NCBI GenBank assembly: GCA_030686995.1
Contig: CM060709.1
Location: forward strand, 123,968,373-124,032,372
Origin: Artemisia argyi
Lineage: Eukaryota; Streptophyta; Magnoliopsida; Asterales; Asteraceae
Length of the DNA stretch: 64,000 bases
Direction: 5' to 3'
In this document: one piece after another, positions 21,816 through 33,504 of the stretch
Layout: every line of letters starts with the position of its first letter
How positions within the stretch are numbered: the first letter of the stretch is position 1
Position numbers and translations under genes: made by a program
Notes under the pieces: generated by a model
Told to the model about the DNA's origin: nothing
Databases searched by the model: none
Seen by the model: the letters and a program-made list of their open reading frames with translations, nothing else

Positions 21816-24099
21816 TCCAAAAACATTATGACTTCTTAGTATTTCAGCTAAGGACTCGTTCTTCAAAGAAAGGAAAGTGCTTAAATCAATTCAAAGGTTT
21901 TACATATTCTTTGAGAACTTATCCTAAAAACATAATGGCTTATGCACACATAACAGTGTATAACCCGCGATTTTCAAAGAAAGGACCATGTTGTACATTT
22001 ATGTGCAACAATCCTAAAAGATAAGAAGACTTCTCACCAAAATGCTTATCAAAGTCTTCTTAATTTTTGAGCAAAATTTTGAAATATGTTTCAAAAGGTT
22101 TTCAAAACTTTTCACAAGGTTGCTCAAGATATTACTCCCTCACATCCTTAAATCGCTTAATTTACTCAAAATGTTCTATTTTTGAGGGGGAGTAATAAAA
22201 AGACGTTCCAAAAAGATCATGCTTAAAGGAAACTTATACAGAATTTACAAACATCCGTTTCTCCCATATGCTATCCAAAAAGAAAAGGTTTTAATCAATT
22301 GGTATCAAAAATACCATGGATATGCTATTTTTGAGGGGGAGAAGACGTGATTAAAATGTGATCAATGTGTTTAAGATTGTGGCTGAATCTCGTGTGAGCT
22401 CGACTCAGAAATGACCCAAGAATTGACGAAACAACAAAAGTTAGTAATCGAAAAGACTTATCCTCGACGGGTAATAACATCAAGTTAGTTACTAGGGCTA
22501 GTTGTCACCTAAAAGCTGACAATTGAACTCTTTAACTAGCCACGTAAGCGTGTCTCGAAAAGGAATTGTCTTAGTAGAAATGTACCGTTTCGAGAAACTT
22601 TCTGTGGACTTGACCAGGCCGGGTAATAACTTCAAGCTAGTCTAACTAGTGATGTAAGCGTGTCTCGAATCGGTTGTGTTCACTGAAAGTGGATCAATTT
22701 AAAAAGTGCAAACTCCTTACGCATGTGCAAATTTCTTAACTATCCATGAGCACATGTGAAGGGGGAGTCCTTCTAATGAAATGCAAAACTCTCGAAGTGT
22801 TAACAAAGTATGCTTTATTATCATAAACACTTTGAGAGATTTTCACAAATGGTTTGATGGCAACAATAGGATAGTCATGAAGTTATAAGGTGACTAAGGT
22901 TAGGAAAAACCGTCCTATGATCCGCCAGAGCCGGAGGGATCTACCCAAGGACAATTCCAATAGATTAGAATTAGAAGTCCTCAGGTATGATTTGAAAAAA
23001 GGAGAAAAGAATGAAAGGAGAAAGAAGGGGTTGAAGAATTAAAAACAAAAGCAAATGAAAGGGTGAAAAGAAATAGCCCTCCATATGTTAAACCTTAGGG
23101 CAGACACCGGGTTCAACTCATATGCTACTGGTTGTTACTAAGGTGACACCGATATTGAAGACAAGACGTCATGGACCCAGTGACGCATTGCACTAAACCT
23201 TCTAGCCACTCAGGTATCTCTTAAAAGATATTTGTTTCATTCTCACGGGGAACCGGTGTAAACTATCAACGTATCTCTTAGAGGTGGTTGATATTAAAGC
23301 AGGAGACCCATCCCTAGTCTCCGCATAGGAAACCAAATTATGCACTTATCGAGTCTAGAGCCATGAGATACATTAAAAGATCTCTTAGGATACACATTCC
23401 TATGAATACACTTGTGTTCGCCAAAAAAGGACACAAGTTGTAAGAGTCTTTATGAGATCTACGGATCTTGCCTTATCTATCATGATGGTTACTATGTTCC
23501 ATATCGGTCTACAGTTGTGGGGTGATCTCCAGCAACTCACCTGAATCATTGATGTACTTCAGTGGATCTAGTAAGCCCTTTTCAGGGGTATCTGGTTCAG
23601 GAACGGCCTTGGCAAGGGTTAGAGAGAGTCTTCACACTATGCTGTTGACGATCTCTAATTCCGAACCTGTAAGTACCGGATGCTTTATTGCTAACTGTTT
23701 TATGCAGGTACTGATGAATGTTCCTTGGAGAAAGACCGTTACCATCACTCAAAGATCCACATGCTCATACCCTGCAAAGCTCTCTTTAAAGATCAAAGCA
23801 AAGCAAAGTTCAGAACGTTTCTAAGTCAAAGTCAAAGAATCTACAAACTAAAGAAACAAAGATTAAAGTCAAAGAAAAGAGAACTTCACAAAAATTCAAA
23901 GTCAAACAAAGTATGAGTATGTTGGAAAAGACGTAAAGACACCCATATTTGAAGATATTGATCAAAGGCAAGAAAGATCACAAAGCATGATTGGAACAAA
24001 GGAACTAGCAAAGCTATTACACAAAGACTCAAAGTTCAAAAAGAACAAGCTTCAAAGATCAAAGATCAAGGTCACAAATGAGAGATCTCAATGATCGTC
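21816..24099 (+). other. Element D 3' noncoding region
   Basis: No gene. Contains TTTTTGAGGGGGAG at about 22180 and 22327, both like Copia polypurine tracts, and direct repeats of GTAAGCGTGTCTCGAA near 22547 and 22656. The last 200 bases are rich in AAAGTCAAAG-type words. Probably the remnant 3' part of a larger Copia element, but no pol residue can be read. Confidence 0.65.
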
Positions 24100-24113
24100 C
24101 CTTAGGGGGAGAT
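24100..24113 (+). other. Element D polypurine tract
   Basis: CTTAGGGGGAGAT directly before the 3' LTR. Confidence 0.8.
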
Positions 24114-24469
24114 TGTTAGCATTAAAAGTGACGATCATTATTGAGTCGATAAGTATTGTAATAGGTTAACGTTTAATAGTTAGTCATAGTGCTAGTCCAA
24201 GTATTTAATGTAAAGCCTTAAAGGCTAAACCCATTAAGGGCCCATTGTAAGCCCATCCATCTCATGTGATGGAAGTATAAAAGGCACACCAAGGCTCATT
24301 TGTAAGGTGTGCTTGTGTGTGTATTGTGTGTGTTTTTTAATAAAAAGTTCTCTTCATCTTATTACTATTTTTCTCTCATATTAACGCCTCACATATTGCA
24401 TCAAGTCACCATCTTTCCTTCTTCTAGTGCTTATATTTGTGTTAAAGTTGATATATCTAAGGTCCTACA
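24114..24469 (+). repeat. Element D 3' LTR
   Basis: Matches 16693-17048 with four substitutions and one T-run indel. The duplicated GTACC follows at 24470-24474. Confidence 0.94.
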
Positions 24470-24474
24470 GTACC

Positions 24475-25840
24475 TGATCGTTGTAGTATAGTATAGTGAC
24501 AAGTATCGGGGGATTGATCGTTCAACTCAGGAATAGTGTCGCTAGGATTAGAAAGCCTAAAAATTAAGTCTAGAGGTGAAGGATGATTCTTTTTGTATTT
24601 TTATATTTTTATAAAAGCAATTAAAATCTCGGGTTTTGGAAGAGTGGGCGAAATTAGTTGCTAATCAACTAACCCAATAACTAAAGATGCAATCAAAATA
24701 AAATAACAAAAATGTAAATAAAGCTAATTAAACTAGTGGTGTGAACAATAAATGGGAAAATTGTGTTTACTTAGATTTCATTACTCCCTAGATATCTTTT
24801 ACAGGTTGATAGTTTGTTACAATTGCGTAGATGACGGGTTATATTCCTTACTACCAATCGTGGGGTGGCGTACGTACTTCCCCAACTCTATAAGCTCCTA
24901 CTTCACTCCTATGTCGAGCCTGCAATAAGCTCCTAACATGGGATCATTAGAATTCGCTCATGCATTAAATACAACCATAAAAACCTAGTACGCATTGGTT
25001 CATGCTTCTTAAGACGTTCAAGCAAGTTACCCTATGGAAGTCTGCCAGTTTTCTTAAGCCTAACATCGAAATCATTCATCCATAACAACTATAAACAAGC
25101 AATCAACCTATAATCAACATCTAGGTTTCACTACATCTAAGCAAACACACAAGAGATCTAGCCTAACATGTTAAAATCAAGACAAGCGTAAGATATATTC
25201 AAACAACACATAGACATATTGAATGAATTGAAAGGATACTTATCTTAATTGAACATGAAAGGTTTCAAAGGGTAAAAACCCTTGAAAATACAGTAAAAAT
25301 CGTGCTAGGGTTTCTCCAAGTTATCCCTCTAATTGTCCTCCTTTATGAATGAAAATTACAAAACTATATATAGATTTTCCATCGTGACGGCGTCAAGAAG
25401 AAATATCTGACGCCGTCAACTCGCCGCCCATAATAATATCGGATTGCCTAGATCCAGATCTGACGCCGTCAAGTGTAAATTTCTCTAGGCCGTCATGTGT
25501 AATGGGACCATGACGGCCTATGGTGACGTCGTCATGCCCCTAGTGTAAAAACTCTCTAGATCATCATGGACTCTATCCACTTCACCTGTTGTTTTACTCT
25601 TGACGCCCTCATGTAGGATCTTGTGACACCGTCAGGTACTGTTCCCAGCAAGGAAAATTAAGACTTTGCCGTTTTCTTCACTTTTAAGCTCCAAAAACGT
25701 CCAAAATGCTTCCTTTTCCAGAATTCACTCCAAAAGTACCTAAAATCACAAAAGGAACGATTTAGGGCAATATTTGTTCAAATAAATTCAATTCCGGGCT
25801 TAAATGACCCCCTAAAAACGGATCATTTTTCGCCTCATCA
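24475..25840 (-). repeat. Element B 5' LTR, second part
   Basis: Rest of the LTR split by D. The TATA box CTATATATAG is at 25364-25373 with TGACGSCGTCA words at about 25385-25640, several decayed. Ends at the GTTAC duplication. Confidence 0.92.
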
Positions 25841-25845
25841 GTTAC

Positions 25846-27195
25846 ACCAATACGACTAGATTTTGAGGACGATGAACCAACCGGTAATGATCGTGTCGTT
25901 AAGAAAAATGAAGGGATAGCCACCGGGGTAAAGGTGGCTGACAAGGATCTGGGGAAGCCGTTTAAGGAAATATCCCGGTCACTGTTTTCGCGGAGGATCT
26001 TAGAGTTTTCCGCACCGGAGCACAAGATGCCGTCTCACATCAAACTCTGTGACGGATCTACGGATCTGGAGGACCACCTAACTCGATTCACCGGAGCGGC
26101 CATGCATGGGGAATGGCCTATGCCGGTGTGGTGCAGGATGTTCCAACAGACGTTGGACGGAAGAGTTAAAGGGTGGTTTGATAAACAGGCACTGGGAAGT
26201 ATTGACGAATGGGCGGATCTCCGAGAACAGTTCGTAACCCATTTTGCTTTGCATAAAGCCTGCTTTAAAGACCCTACAGAGATTACAAAGATCGTCAGGA
26301 AAGCAAAAGAGTCCCTCCCATAATTCAAGGAAAGGTGACTACATAGACTGGCTTCATTCTGGGGGTCCCGGAGGTCATGAAAATCTCCTCTTTCATGAAT
26401 GCATGTCGTTGGCCGGAATTGGCGAAGCGGTTTGCCGATAAAGTCCCTAAGACAGTAACGGAGATGATGACCCGGCTTGATGACTTTGTCTGGTCAGAGA
26501 AAGCCTTTGCTGACGCAGAATTACCGAAAGGGGAGAGGTCCGAGCCTTTCAAAAAACAGCCGGATCGCAATTTCCGCCGGGACGAGAAGTCACAAAGAGG
26601 AGTATACAGAAACGATAGGAGGTTTAATGAGGGACGTCCGAACTATCAAGGGCGTGACGGTTACGCACCATATCGCCCTCGAGATAAGCCCGTAATGATA
26701 CCTGGAAGGAACGATCATCACAATCGTCCGACATATCATCCCCCGCGACTCACCTTAGATTCTCTCACCAAACATCCTAAAGAGATTTTAGCCACTGAAC
26801 CTCAGTTGCGGCTTCCACCACCCAAGCCGTTGAACTACCCACCCAGGAAGGAAAACCAGGACAAATTCTGTGATTATCACATGGAGAAAGGGCACCACAC
26901 AAACGACTGCCACCAGCTTCGGAGACAATTAGAGGCCGCGTTAGAATCGGGGAAACTCAATCACCTTGTTAAGGACGTGAGACACCGAGGAGGAGACCAC
27001 AGGGATGAGGCTACCTTAAAGGGGAAGGTGATCAATATGATTCAGGACTGGCCAGACAAGAAGAAGAGAAAGGATCGCGAGAATGTTGAGAGTTGGATGA
27101 ATGCTCCTATCACATTTCCTCTCGTCCATCCAGACGATTTGTCAGATGAGCCTCTCATAGTAGAAGCAGTGATAGAAGGATATTTAGTAAGATGA
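25846..27195 (+). pseudogene. Element F gag, main part
   Basis: Continues the gag cut at 10500. The retrotransposon gag domain reads IKLCDGSTDLEDHLTRFTG, WCRMFQQTLDGRVKGWFD and SIDEWADLREQFVTHF. A frameshift or stop occurs near 26321, after which the frame at 26377-27195 carries FMNACRWPELAKRFADKVP, an Arg-rich stretch and the zinc knuckle FCDYHMEKGHHTNDC (C-x-x-H form usual in Tat gag). It ends APITFPLVHPDDLSDEPLIVEA, the usual lead-in to the protease. Structural protein of the particle; now broken. Confidence 0.88.
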
Positions 27196-27948
27196 ATCTT
27201 CATTAATGGAGGGGCCTCCGTGGAAATCATGTTCGAACACTGCTTCGGGAACCTCAGCCCAACCATCAAGTCTCGGTTAAGACCGACACACACAGACTTG
27301 CTAAGTTTTGCCAGAAATGTGACAAAGCCACTGGAAAGATAGAGTTAGAAGTATAGTTCAGAAGCGAAGGCTTGTCACGGAGGACCACGATGAAATTCAC
27401 CGTCATCCGAGCGACGTCTCCCTACAATGTTATCCTGGGAAGGACAGGCTTACGGAGCCTTCAGGCCATACCGTCGACCGTACACTCAATGCTGAAATTT
27501 CCGACGCCAAGGGGAGTGGCGACGCTGGTGACCCGCTCGGCTGCCATCTCTGAATGTAGAAGGTTGGAAAAGAAACAGGCACTGCTAGAACAGAAAGAAA
27601 TGGTGAGGGAAAAAGATCCAGAGGAAAACGCACCTGAAACAATAATGGTTAACCCCGCTTATCCGGACCAACTCGTTACCATTGGCAGGAATCTCACCGA
27701 TGAAGCTCGGAAGCTTTTAAAAACAGTCCTTATCCAGAACATGGACGTGTTCGCATGGGAACCGGCCGATATGACAGGAGTCCCCAGAAGGATAATCGAA
27801 CATCGCCTGAATGTAAACTCCTCAATAGAACCGGTGAGTCAAAAAAGGCGAGTGTTTTCCCCGGATAGAAGCCGAGCAGTGTTAACGGAAGTTGATGAAT
27901 GGTTTCGAGCGGGTATAGTCCGTCCGGTTAAATATCCGACATGGATAT
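27196..27948 (+). pseudogene. Element F protease and N-terminal stub of reverse transcriptase
   Basis: The protease motif reads I-N-G-G-A-S-V near 27202-27222. The usual Asp of D-G-G-A-S is Asn (codon AAT at 27205-27207), which should abolish cleavage. The fold continues through MKFTVIRATSPYNVILGR and FPTPRGVATLVT. The RT N-terminal region follows (NMDVFAWEPADMTGVPR, GIVRPVKYPTWIS), then stops abruptly at about 27948, where the sequence jumps to the RNase H linker. The palm with the YVDD motif is missing; about 1.5 kb seems lost compared with usual Tat elements. Confidence 0.85.
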
Positions 27949-28417
27949 CGAAGGTCAGGTATTGGTGGACTTCCTATCGGAAACACCAATCGGAAATGAC
28001 TCTCCCTCCTACTTTCAGGAGCCACCCCGGAAGGAAAGCAAAGATGAAAACGGGCGGTGGACCTTATATACTGACGGGGAATCTAATGCAAAAGGATCCG
28101 GAGCGGGCCTTGTCCTCATTAGCCCCACTAAAACCGAGTATACTTATGCCCTCCGATTGGACTTCACCAGTACTAACAATGAGGCAGAATATGAGGCATT
28201 GCTGGCTGGTTTACGAATTGCAGCGGATATGGGAGTCCGAAACATAAAAGTCTGCGTGGATTCCAAATTGGTGGCCAACCAGCTGAACGGAGATTATACC
28301 GCCATAAACTCGAATATGATCAAATATCTCACTAAGGCCAGGGAGTACTCGTCGGTCTTTAAGGATTTTGCAATTTGTAACATCCCGCGGGCACAAAACA
28401 AAAAGTGGACGTCCTAA
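27941..28417 (+). pseudogene. Element F RNase H domain
   Basis: The linker QVLVDFLSETPIG leads to RNase H. Catalytic acids are visible in WTLYTDGESNAKGSGAGLVL (Asp), NEAEYEALLAGLRIA (Glu) and VCVDSKLVANQLNG (Asp). It would degrade the RNA of the RNA-DNA hybrid. The frame breaks at about 28405 (AQNKK) and continues one frame over toward integrase. Confidence 0.85.
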
Positions 28418-29769
28418 GCAAGTTAGCCGCGGTCGCTTTCAATCATTTGACAAAGGAGGTCCTTGTGGAAGTACTGTCGGAGCGGTCAGTTGAGAAAGAG
28501 GAAGTAAACTCTGTCGTTGAAGAAGAAGGTGAGAACTGGATGACTCCTATCATCCGGTGCTTGGAGGAAGGGATATAGTCAGAAGATAAGAATGAGGCTC
28601 GAACATTGAGGATGAAAATCAATCAATATGTGATAGAAGACGGTGTGCTATTCAAGAAGTCTTACCTCACACCGATGCTCAGGTGTGTAGGACCCTTACA
28701 GGCCAACTACGTTATCCGGGAGATTCACATGGGCGCTTGTGACATGCACTCCGAGCCACGGACCGTAGCCGCTAAAGCCATGCGGCAAGGTTACTATTGG
28801 CCCACCATGCACAAAGACGCTAGAAATGAAATTAGGAAATGTGACTCATATAAAATTCTTGCTTCCGTTCCTAGATTACCAAAGACTACCTTGACCTCCA
28901 TCATGGCTCCCTGGCCATTTTACCAATAGGGAATGGACATCTTGGGTCCCCTAACGCAGTCTACCGGTAAAGCCAAGTTTGTTATAGTCGCGATTGATTA
29001 TTTCACCAAGTGGGTAGAGGCAAAACCGCTTACGCGAATAACAGGAAAAGAGGTCATAAAATTCACATGAGATAACATTGTCTGTAGATTTGGGCTCCCT
29101 GGGATAATACTCACGGACAATGGCACTCAATTTGTCAATGATCCGTTCACAGGATGGTGTGACCGATTGAACGTCCGACAAATAAATACGGCAGTGGCTC
29201 ATGCGCAAGCCAACGGACTGGTCGAAGCGGCGAACAAGAGTCTGATGAAGGGAATAAAAAGAAGGTTAGGAAGAGAAAAAGATGGATGGGTAGATGAGCT
29301 TCCTAACGTCCTCTGGGCTCACAGAACAACTCTCAAAACAAGCAACGGTGAAACCCTCTTTAGCCTCACATACGGAAGCGAAGCAGTCATACCAGCGGAA
29401 ATCGGTATGCCCACATACCGAACCATGATGATACAAAAGGGGATGAATGAAGAGGAAATGCGCCTGAACCTTGACTTGTTACAAGAAAGGAGAGAAGAAG
29501 CAGCGGTAAGAGAGGCAAGGTACAAAACAAAGATAGAGAAGTACTACAACTGAAAGGTCCATCCGGTATCCTTCAAATCGGGCGAATTCGTATACCAGAG
29601 GAACGAAGCCAGTAGGCAAGAGGACCAGGGAAAGTTGGGTCCAAACTGGGAAGGACTATACCAAGTGACGGAAGCTTATCAGAATGGATCTTATAAGTTG
29701 AAGACGATGGACGATCAGGAAGTCCCCCGGAAGTGGCATACTGTCAACCTCCGGAAATGTTACTTATAA
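28418..29769 (+). pseudogene. Element F integrase
   Basis: One frame with four nonsense codons (28576, 28927, 29068, 29551). The zinc-binding region has EIHMGACDMH, but the second Cys pair reads CDSYK instead of C-x-x-C. The catalytic core keeps Asp in VAIDYFTKWVEAK, Asp in LTDNGTQF and Glu in NGLVEAANKSL. The C-terminal part reads LGPNWEGLYQVTEAYQNGSYKL. At least three of the stops sit where relatives have Trp, so they fit TGG to TAG or TGA changes. Confidence 0.88.
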
Positions 29770-29977
29770 TATGTATTTTGTTTAGAATTCCAAGTGTAAG
29801 GCTGTTATGCCATTTTGCTACACGTTTATTAATGCAGATACTACTTAAGCTTCCCTCCGAATGACGGAGGAAGCCATTTTCACCAACGATTTATTGGATA
29901 GTGACATGGAAATTCGGATGGAGATTAGCTACCTCCGTCCGGATACCACACGTGCATATACACACATAAATACAAAA

Positions 29978-30160
29978 AAGAGGTCCCAAAAGCGTAAAAA
30001 CGTTAGAGGACACCTCCATCCCCAAAAGCACTACGGTGCTAGAGGCAAGGAAGGCAAAGTAAAACCAAGTCCCAAAAGCACTACGGTGCTAGAGGCAAAA
30101 GAGGTTAATTAAAAGCCTAGAAACACTACGGCGCCAAAGACAAAATATTAAAGACAAAAG
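29978..30160. repeat. Short tandem repeats, 50-bp period
   Basis: CCCAAAAGCACTACGGTGCT recurs at 30021 and 30071, with decayed relatives near 29978 and 30113. They lie just after the integrase stop, between the sense genes and the antisense gene. Confidence 0.75.
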
Positions 30161-30282
30161 TGATCAATGCTTAGAAGTGACAACGGACCTCCGGTAAATC
30201 GCAAACATAAAAGTAATACACCTCATAGTTAACACACACAAAAAAAGAGAGAAGAAAAGAAGAACAGTCCATGATTCCACAA

Positions 30283-30285
<3 letters not shown>

Positions 30286-30374
<89 letters not shown>
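30286..30374. repeat. (TA)n microsatellite
   Basis: About 89 bp of TA between the F integrase and the antisense gene. Tyr/Ile frames here are artefacts. Confidence 0.95.
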
Positions 30375-30375
<1 letters not shown>

Positions 30376-30452
30376 GCGGTTGCCCGACAATCATTCTTAC
30401 ATCAACAAATAAAATGTTTTATAAGTTATCAACACATAAACATAAAGACAAG

Positions 30453-33028
30453 CTATGGCTGCGGAGCGTTCCCAGCAGAAGCATCATTCCCGGACGCTCC
30501 AGCACCCGGAGTAACCTCTTCACCAGCAGGCAGGATGTTCATGAGGTCTGCAAGAGGTAACCGGAAGGAAGAAGCAACTTTTTCAACATAAGGGAACTGA
30601 CGGTCGAACATGCCATCATAGATTTCTTTGAAGTTAAGGGAAGGCTCCAACTCAAAGCTTTCATCAGCGGCAATGATGGCGTCTACCTCATCTTCATTCC
30701 GACCATGATTTATTCCCTTCAACCACCCGGCATCTAAAGAAGCGTTAAAAGCCTCAGCCCAGGCCATCTGATACTCTTCGCTAGCTCGAAGCCTCTTCAC
30801 AATGGTAGGAACAAGTTGACGGACATAGTTGAATCTCATAATCTCCGCCTGGCTAGTCTCAACGGTCAACTGCTCCACCTTCTTACCGAGCTCAGTACTT
30901 TTCCTCTCAGACTCACCCAACGCTTCCTTCTTCAATGACAAGGCAGCCTCACTGTTTAACTCGGGCAAGTTGTTCCCTGTTTTTCTCCAAGAGATCATCC
31001 CTCTCCTTCTCAACGGCACTCCAACTTGACGGATGATTCAGTTGCCCGGTCAACACAGACTTGATGCTCCTGATGAAGCTCCCTGTTGGACTTGGTCAGG
31101 TCTTCAACAACTCGGTCTTAAGTTTCAAGACGAGCTTCAAGCTCTTTCACCCGGTCAGCTTGACTTCCACAACGCTCATGAGCCTTATACAGTTGAGCAT
31201 AATGGTAGCTCAAATTCTCGAAGCGTTGGAGAACATCCGCTTGAGCGAGATGGCTTCGACATAGCTCGAACCAAGCCCGTTGGGTCGCTTGATAGTCAGT
31301 CAAATCTGACTGTTCCGCTCGAACCGAAGGGGGAGCCAGATGAATCATCAACTCTCTACAAACCTCAACGTCGTTTAAGCTCACGCCCACCGTCAAATTC
31401 CAACCCGGGACAAAAGGCTCGGCTGATGTGTCACCCCTACGGAAAAAGTTACCTGAAAGACGAACGATCAGTAAAAAATATATATATTTTTTTAAAAGAG
31501 AGATGAAACAAAGCTGAAGCGTAAGGGATGACGAAGATACCTCCGGAACTTGTTCCCCTAGAAGGCTGAACATACAGGCTACCAGAAGCAGAGGCATGAA
31601 AAACACATTCAGGAAAAGAGCGCTCTGTTTCAGGAATCTCCTCGGTTGGGCCAATCGGACCGCTACCACCATCCTCACCGACCACATCATCCTCGTTCAC
31701 AACGTCCGTCTCCACCACACCTTCAATATTTGAATTGTCAGTTTGCTCATGGGTCACGGAGGGTTCATCCGGATGATGAACATTGATGGGAGACGGAGAG
31801 CGAGTATGAGTCTCATCCTCATCAGACGTCAAGTCAACGTCAACATCCTCAACAACCACCAAATTTATTCTCCTCTTCGCCGGACGAGTGGATTCACCAA
31901 CAGGGCGCTTCTTGGCGAGCTGACGAGGAGGAGCATTCTATTTCTTCCGCTCTTTGGCCAATCGACTATCCACTACCCGCTGGTCAGCCTTCTCAACAAC
32001 CTTCATCAACCCAGTCTTATTGGGGAGAGGCTTCCCGGCCGCAAGAGGCGGAGTGGTATGCTGAGGGATAGTCTCACCTTCAGCTAAGGGTGTTCCTATG
32101 CCAATCCTAGAACCCTCCACCAAGGAAAATTTGAGATAGCGACACATAGGGACAACTGCAAAGGCAACAAAGTTAAGTTTAAAATACAAAGGAGAAGGGA
32201 AAGGGAGAAATAACAACGATAACAATAAAGTAACAAAATAGCGACATAGACGACGCGTTACCATTCCCCTCATAGTCCTTAAAGCAGGTATGAAACTCCG
32301 GGTGCGCCCAGATCTTTGTCAAACCTGACTCAAACAACAACACCGGATGAATCGGCCGGATGTCCACAATCTTCTCTGTCAATAGGGCCACATGCTCTTC
32401 GTCATACCCACCAAACGGAAGAGTATCAGACACACTAGAGTCCTGGTGCCTCCAAGCCATGGCATCGGGAATCGCCCGACGGTCGATAAGAAAAAATCTA
32501 TCCTTCCAATCTTTCAAACTGGAGCAAGTTTCATTAAAGATCCTCTTCTGAGCAGCCCTACCGGTCCGACGGGCAAAGGAGAACCAATGACCTTGCTTTT
32601 GAAGAGTATAAAACAGCCGGAACAAAGTTAGGGACGGAGAGAAGCCTAGACTCCTGCAGTATTTCGAACAAGATAGCTTTGGTCAGACCAATCGGTACCA
32701 ACTGAGAAAGATGCACCCGAAAATACTTGATAATCTGGAGAAGCATAGTAGAAAAGGGAACACGGATCCCATAGAACTCTAAATATTGCTCATATATCCC
32801 TATAGCATTAGCTGGAAGCTTATTCATAGTCATTCCCTCCGGAGGAACTCTCGGATGAAGATCATCCGGAATACCATATAGCTTCGCTGCATGTCTCACC
32901 TCCTGCTCCATCATAGTGGAGGTATATGTGTGCATATCAAACTTAGGAACAACATCCTCCATCGCTGTACCGGATGGTCCCTCTTGTGCAGATCTGGATG
33001 CACCCTCATTGTGAGGCTCGGAGGCCAT
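30453..33028 (-). pseudogene. Element F antisense gene (Tat aORF, gypsy-type Transposase_28 family), spliced and broken
   Basis: Reverse-strand gene of unknown role typical of the Tat lineage. ATG at 33028 opens MASEPHNEGAS; the domain PPEGMTMNKLPANAIGIYEQYLEFYGIRVP and WKDRFFLIDRRAIPDAMAWRH is the family signature. Two introns can be read. The first is 32156-32261 (106 bp, GT-AG), joining DYEGN to VVPMCRYLKF. The second is 31453-31540 (88 bp, GT-AG), joining GTSSG to NFFRRGD. The C-terminal half is helical (DYQATQRAWFELC, YAQLYKAHERCGSQADRVKE) and ends QFPYVEKVASSFRLPLADL. Damage includes a frameshift near 32650, a TAG after LAKERKK (about 31936) and another break near 31020. Confidence 0.82.
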
Positions 33029-33481
33029 GTATGGACGAGGGGAAAAGATAACTCAACCGAAGGGAAAACAGGGAAGAAATGGAGAACGCACTTGAATTAG
33101 AGACGAAGAAGCAAGCAGCAAAATTACACACAGTAATTCAAAGTAAAACAGTAAAAATGAAACGAAATGAACCTTTATATAGGACCTTGGGGGGAAAAGA
33201 CGAAACGTCTCGTCAGTCAGATCTACACGCGGATAGATCCCAACCATACACGCAAAGACCTCCCAACACGTGTCGACATCCTGTGCGTCATGGTAAAATA
33301 TGTTTCACCCATTAACTAGTAATGGGCTTTGGTTCATCATGGGTTGGGCCTAAGGCCCTCATGAACAGTTAACCCCAACGAGTAACATAGAAAATGAAAG
33401 GACGCTGAGATGTGAAGGGTTCCGTCCATAAATCAGAAGTGAAATGTCATGCCACACTTTGCCAAGTTATGACACGACACT
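33029..33481. other. Element F region between aORF and polypurine tract
   Basis: Holds the presumed upstream region of the antisense gene. No coding seen. Confidence 0.5.
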
Positions 33482-33504
33482 GGGGGGGGGGGGGGGGGGG
33501 GACA
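33482..33504 (+). other. Element F polypurine tract expanded to 20 G
   Basis: A run of 20 G (33482-33501) followed by ACA directly precedes the 3' LTR. Unusually long for a polypurine tract; slippage or assembly error are possible. Confidence 0.8.

Larger units (their letters stand above)
16693..24469 (+). mobile_element. Element D: Copia-family derivative with coiled-coil ORF, no enzymes
   Basis: LTRs 16693-17048 and 24114-24469 (356 bp each) differ at 4 bases and one indel. The duplication GTACC (16688-16692 and 24470-24474) shows insertion into the 5' LTR of B. A primer site, a leader with a TACGCRTAA array, one long coiled-coil frame (18189-21815), a 2.3-kb noncoding tail and a polypurine tract follow. 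Gag N-terminus, zinc knuckle, protease, integrase and RT are all absent. LTR type, primer site and leader match element H, which does keep a gag. At about 1% LTR divergence it is the youngest part of this nest. Confidence 0.93.
10501..25840 (-). mobile_element. Element B: gag-protease-only LTR element nested in F gag
   Basis: Reverse-strand relative of A and C. Its 3' LTR is 10501-11943. Its 5' LTR is split by element D into 16622-16692 and 24475-25840. The duplication GTTAC at 10496-10500 and 25841-25845 proves insertion into F gag. The internal region (11944-16621) has a damaged gag-protease gene and the shared 3' noncoding region. The two LTRs differ at about 43 of 1430 positions by eye, younger than F and older than D, as nesting requires. 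Confidence 0.93.

Noticed and set aside
31033..31506. 157-codon plus-strand frame
   Set aside because: Antisense shadow of the spliced Tat reverse-strand gene.
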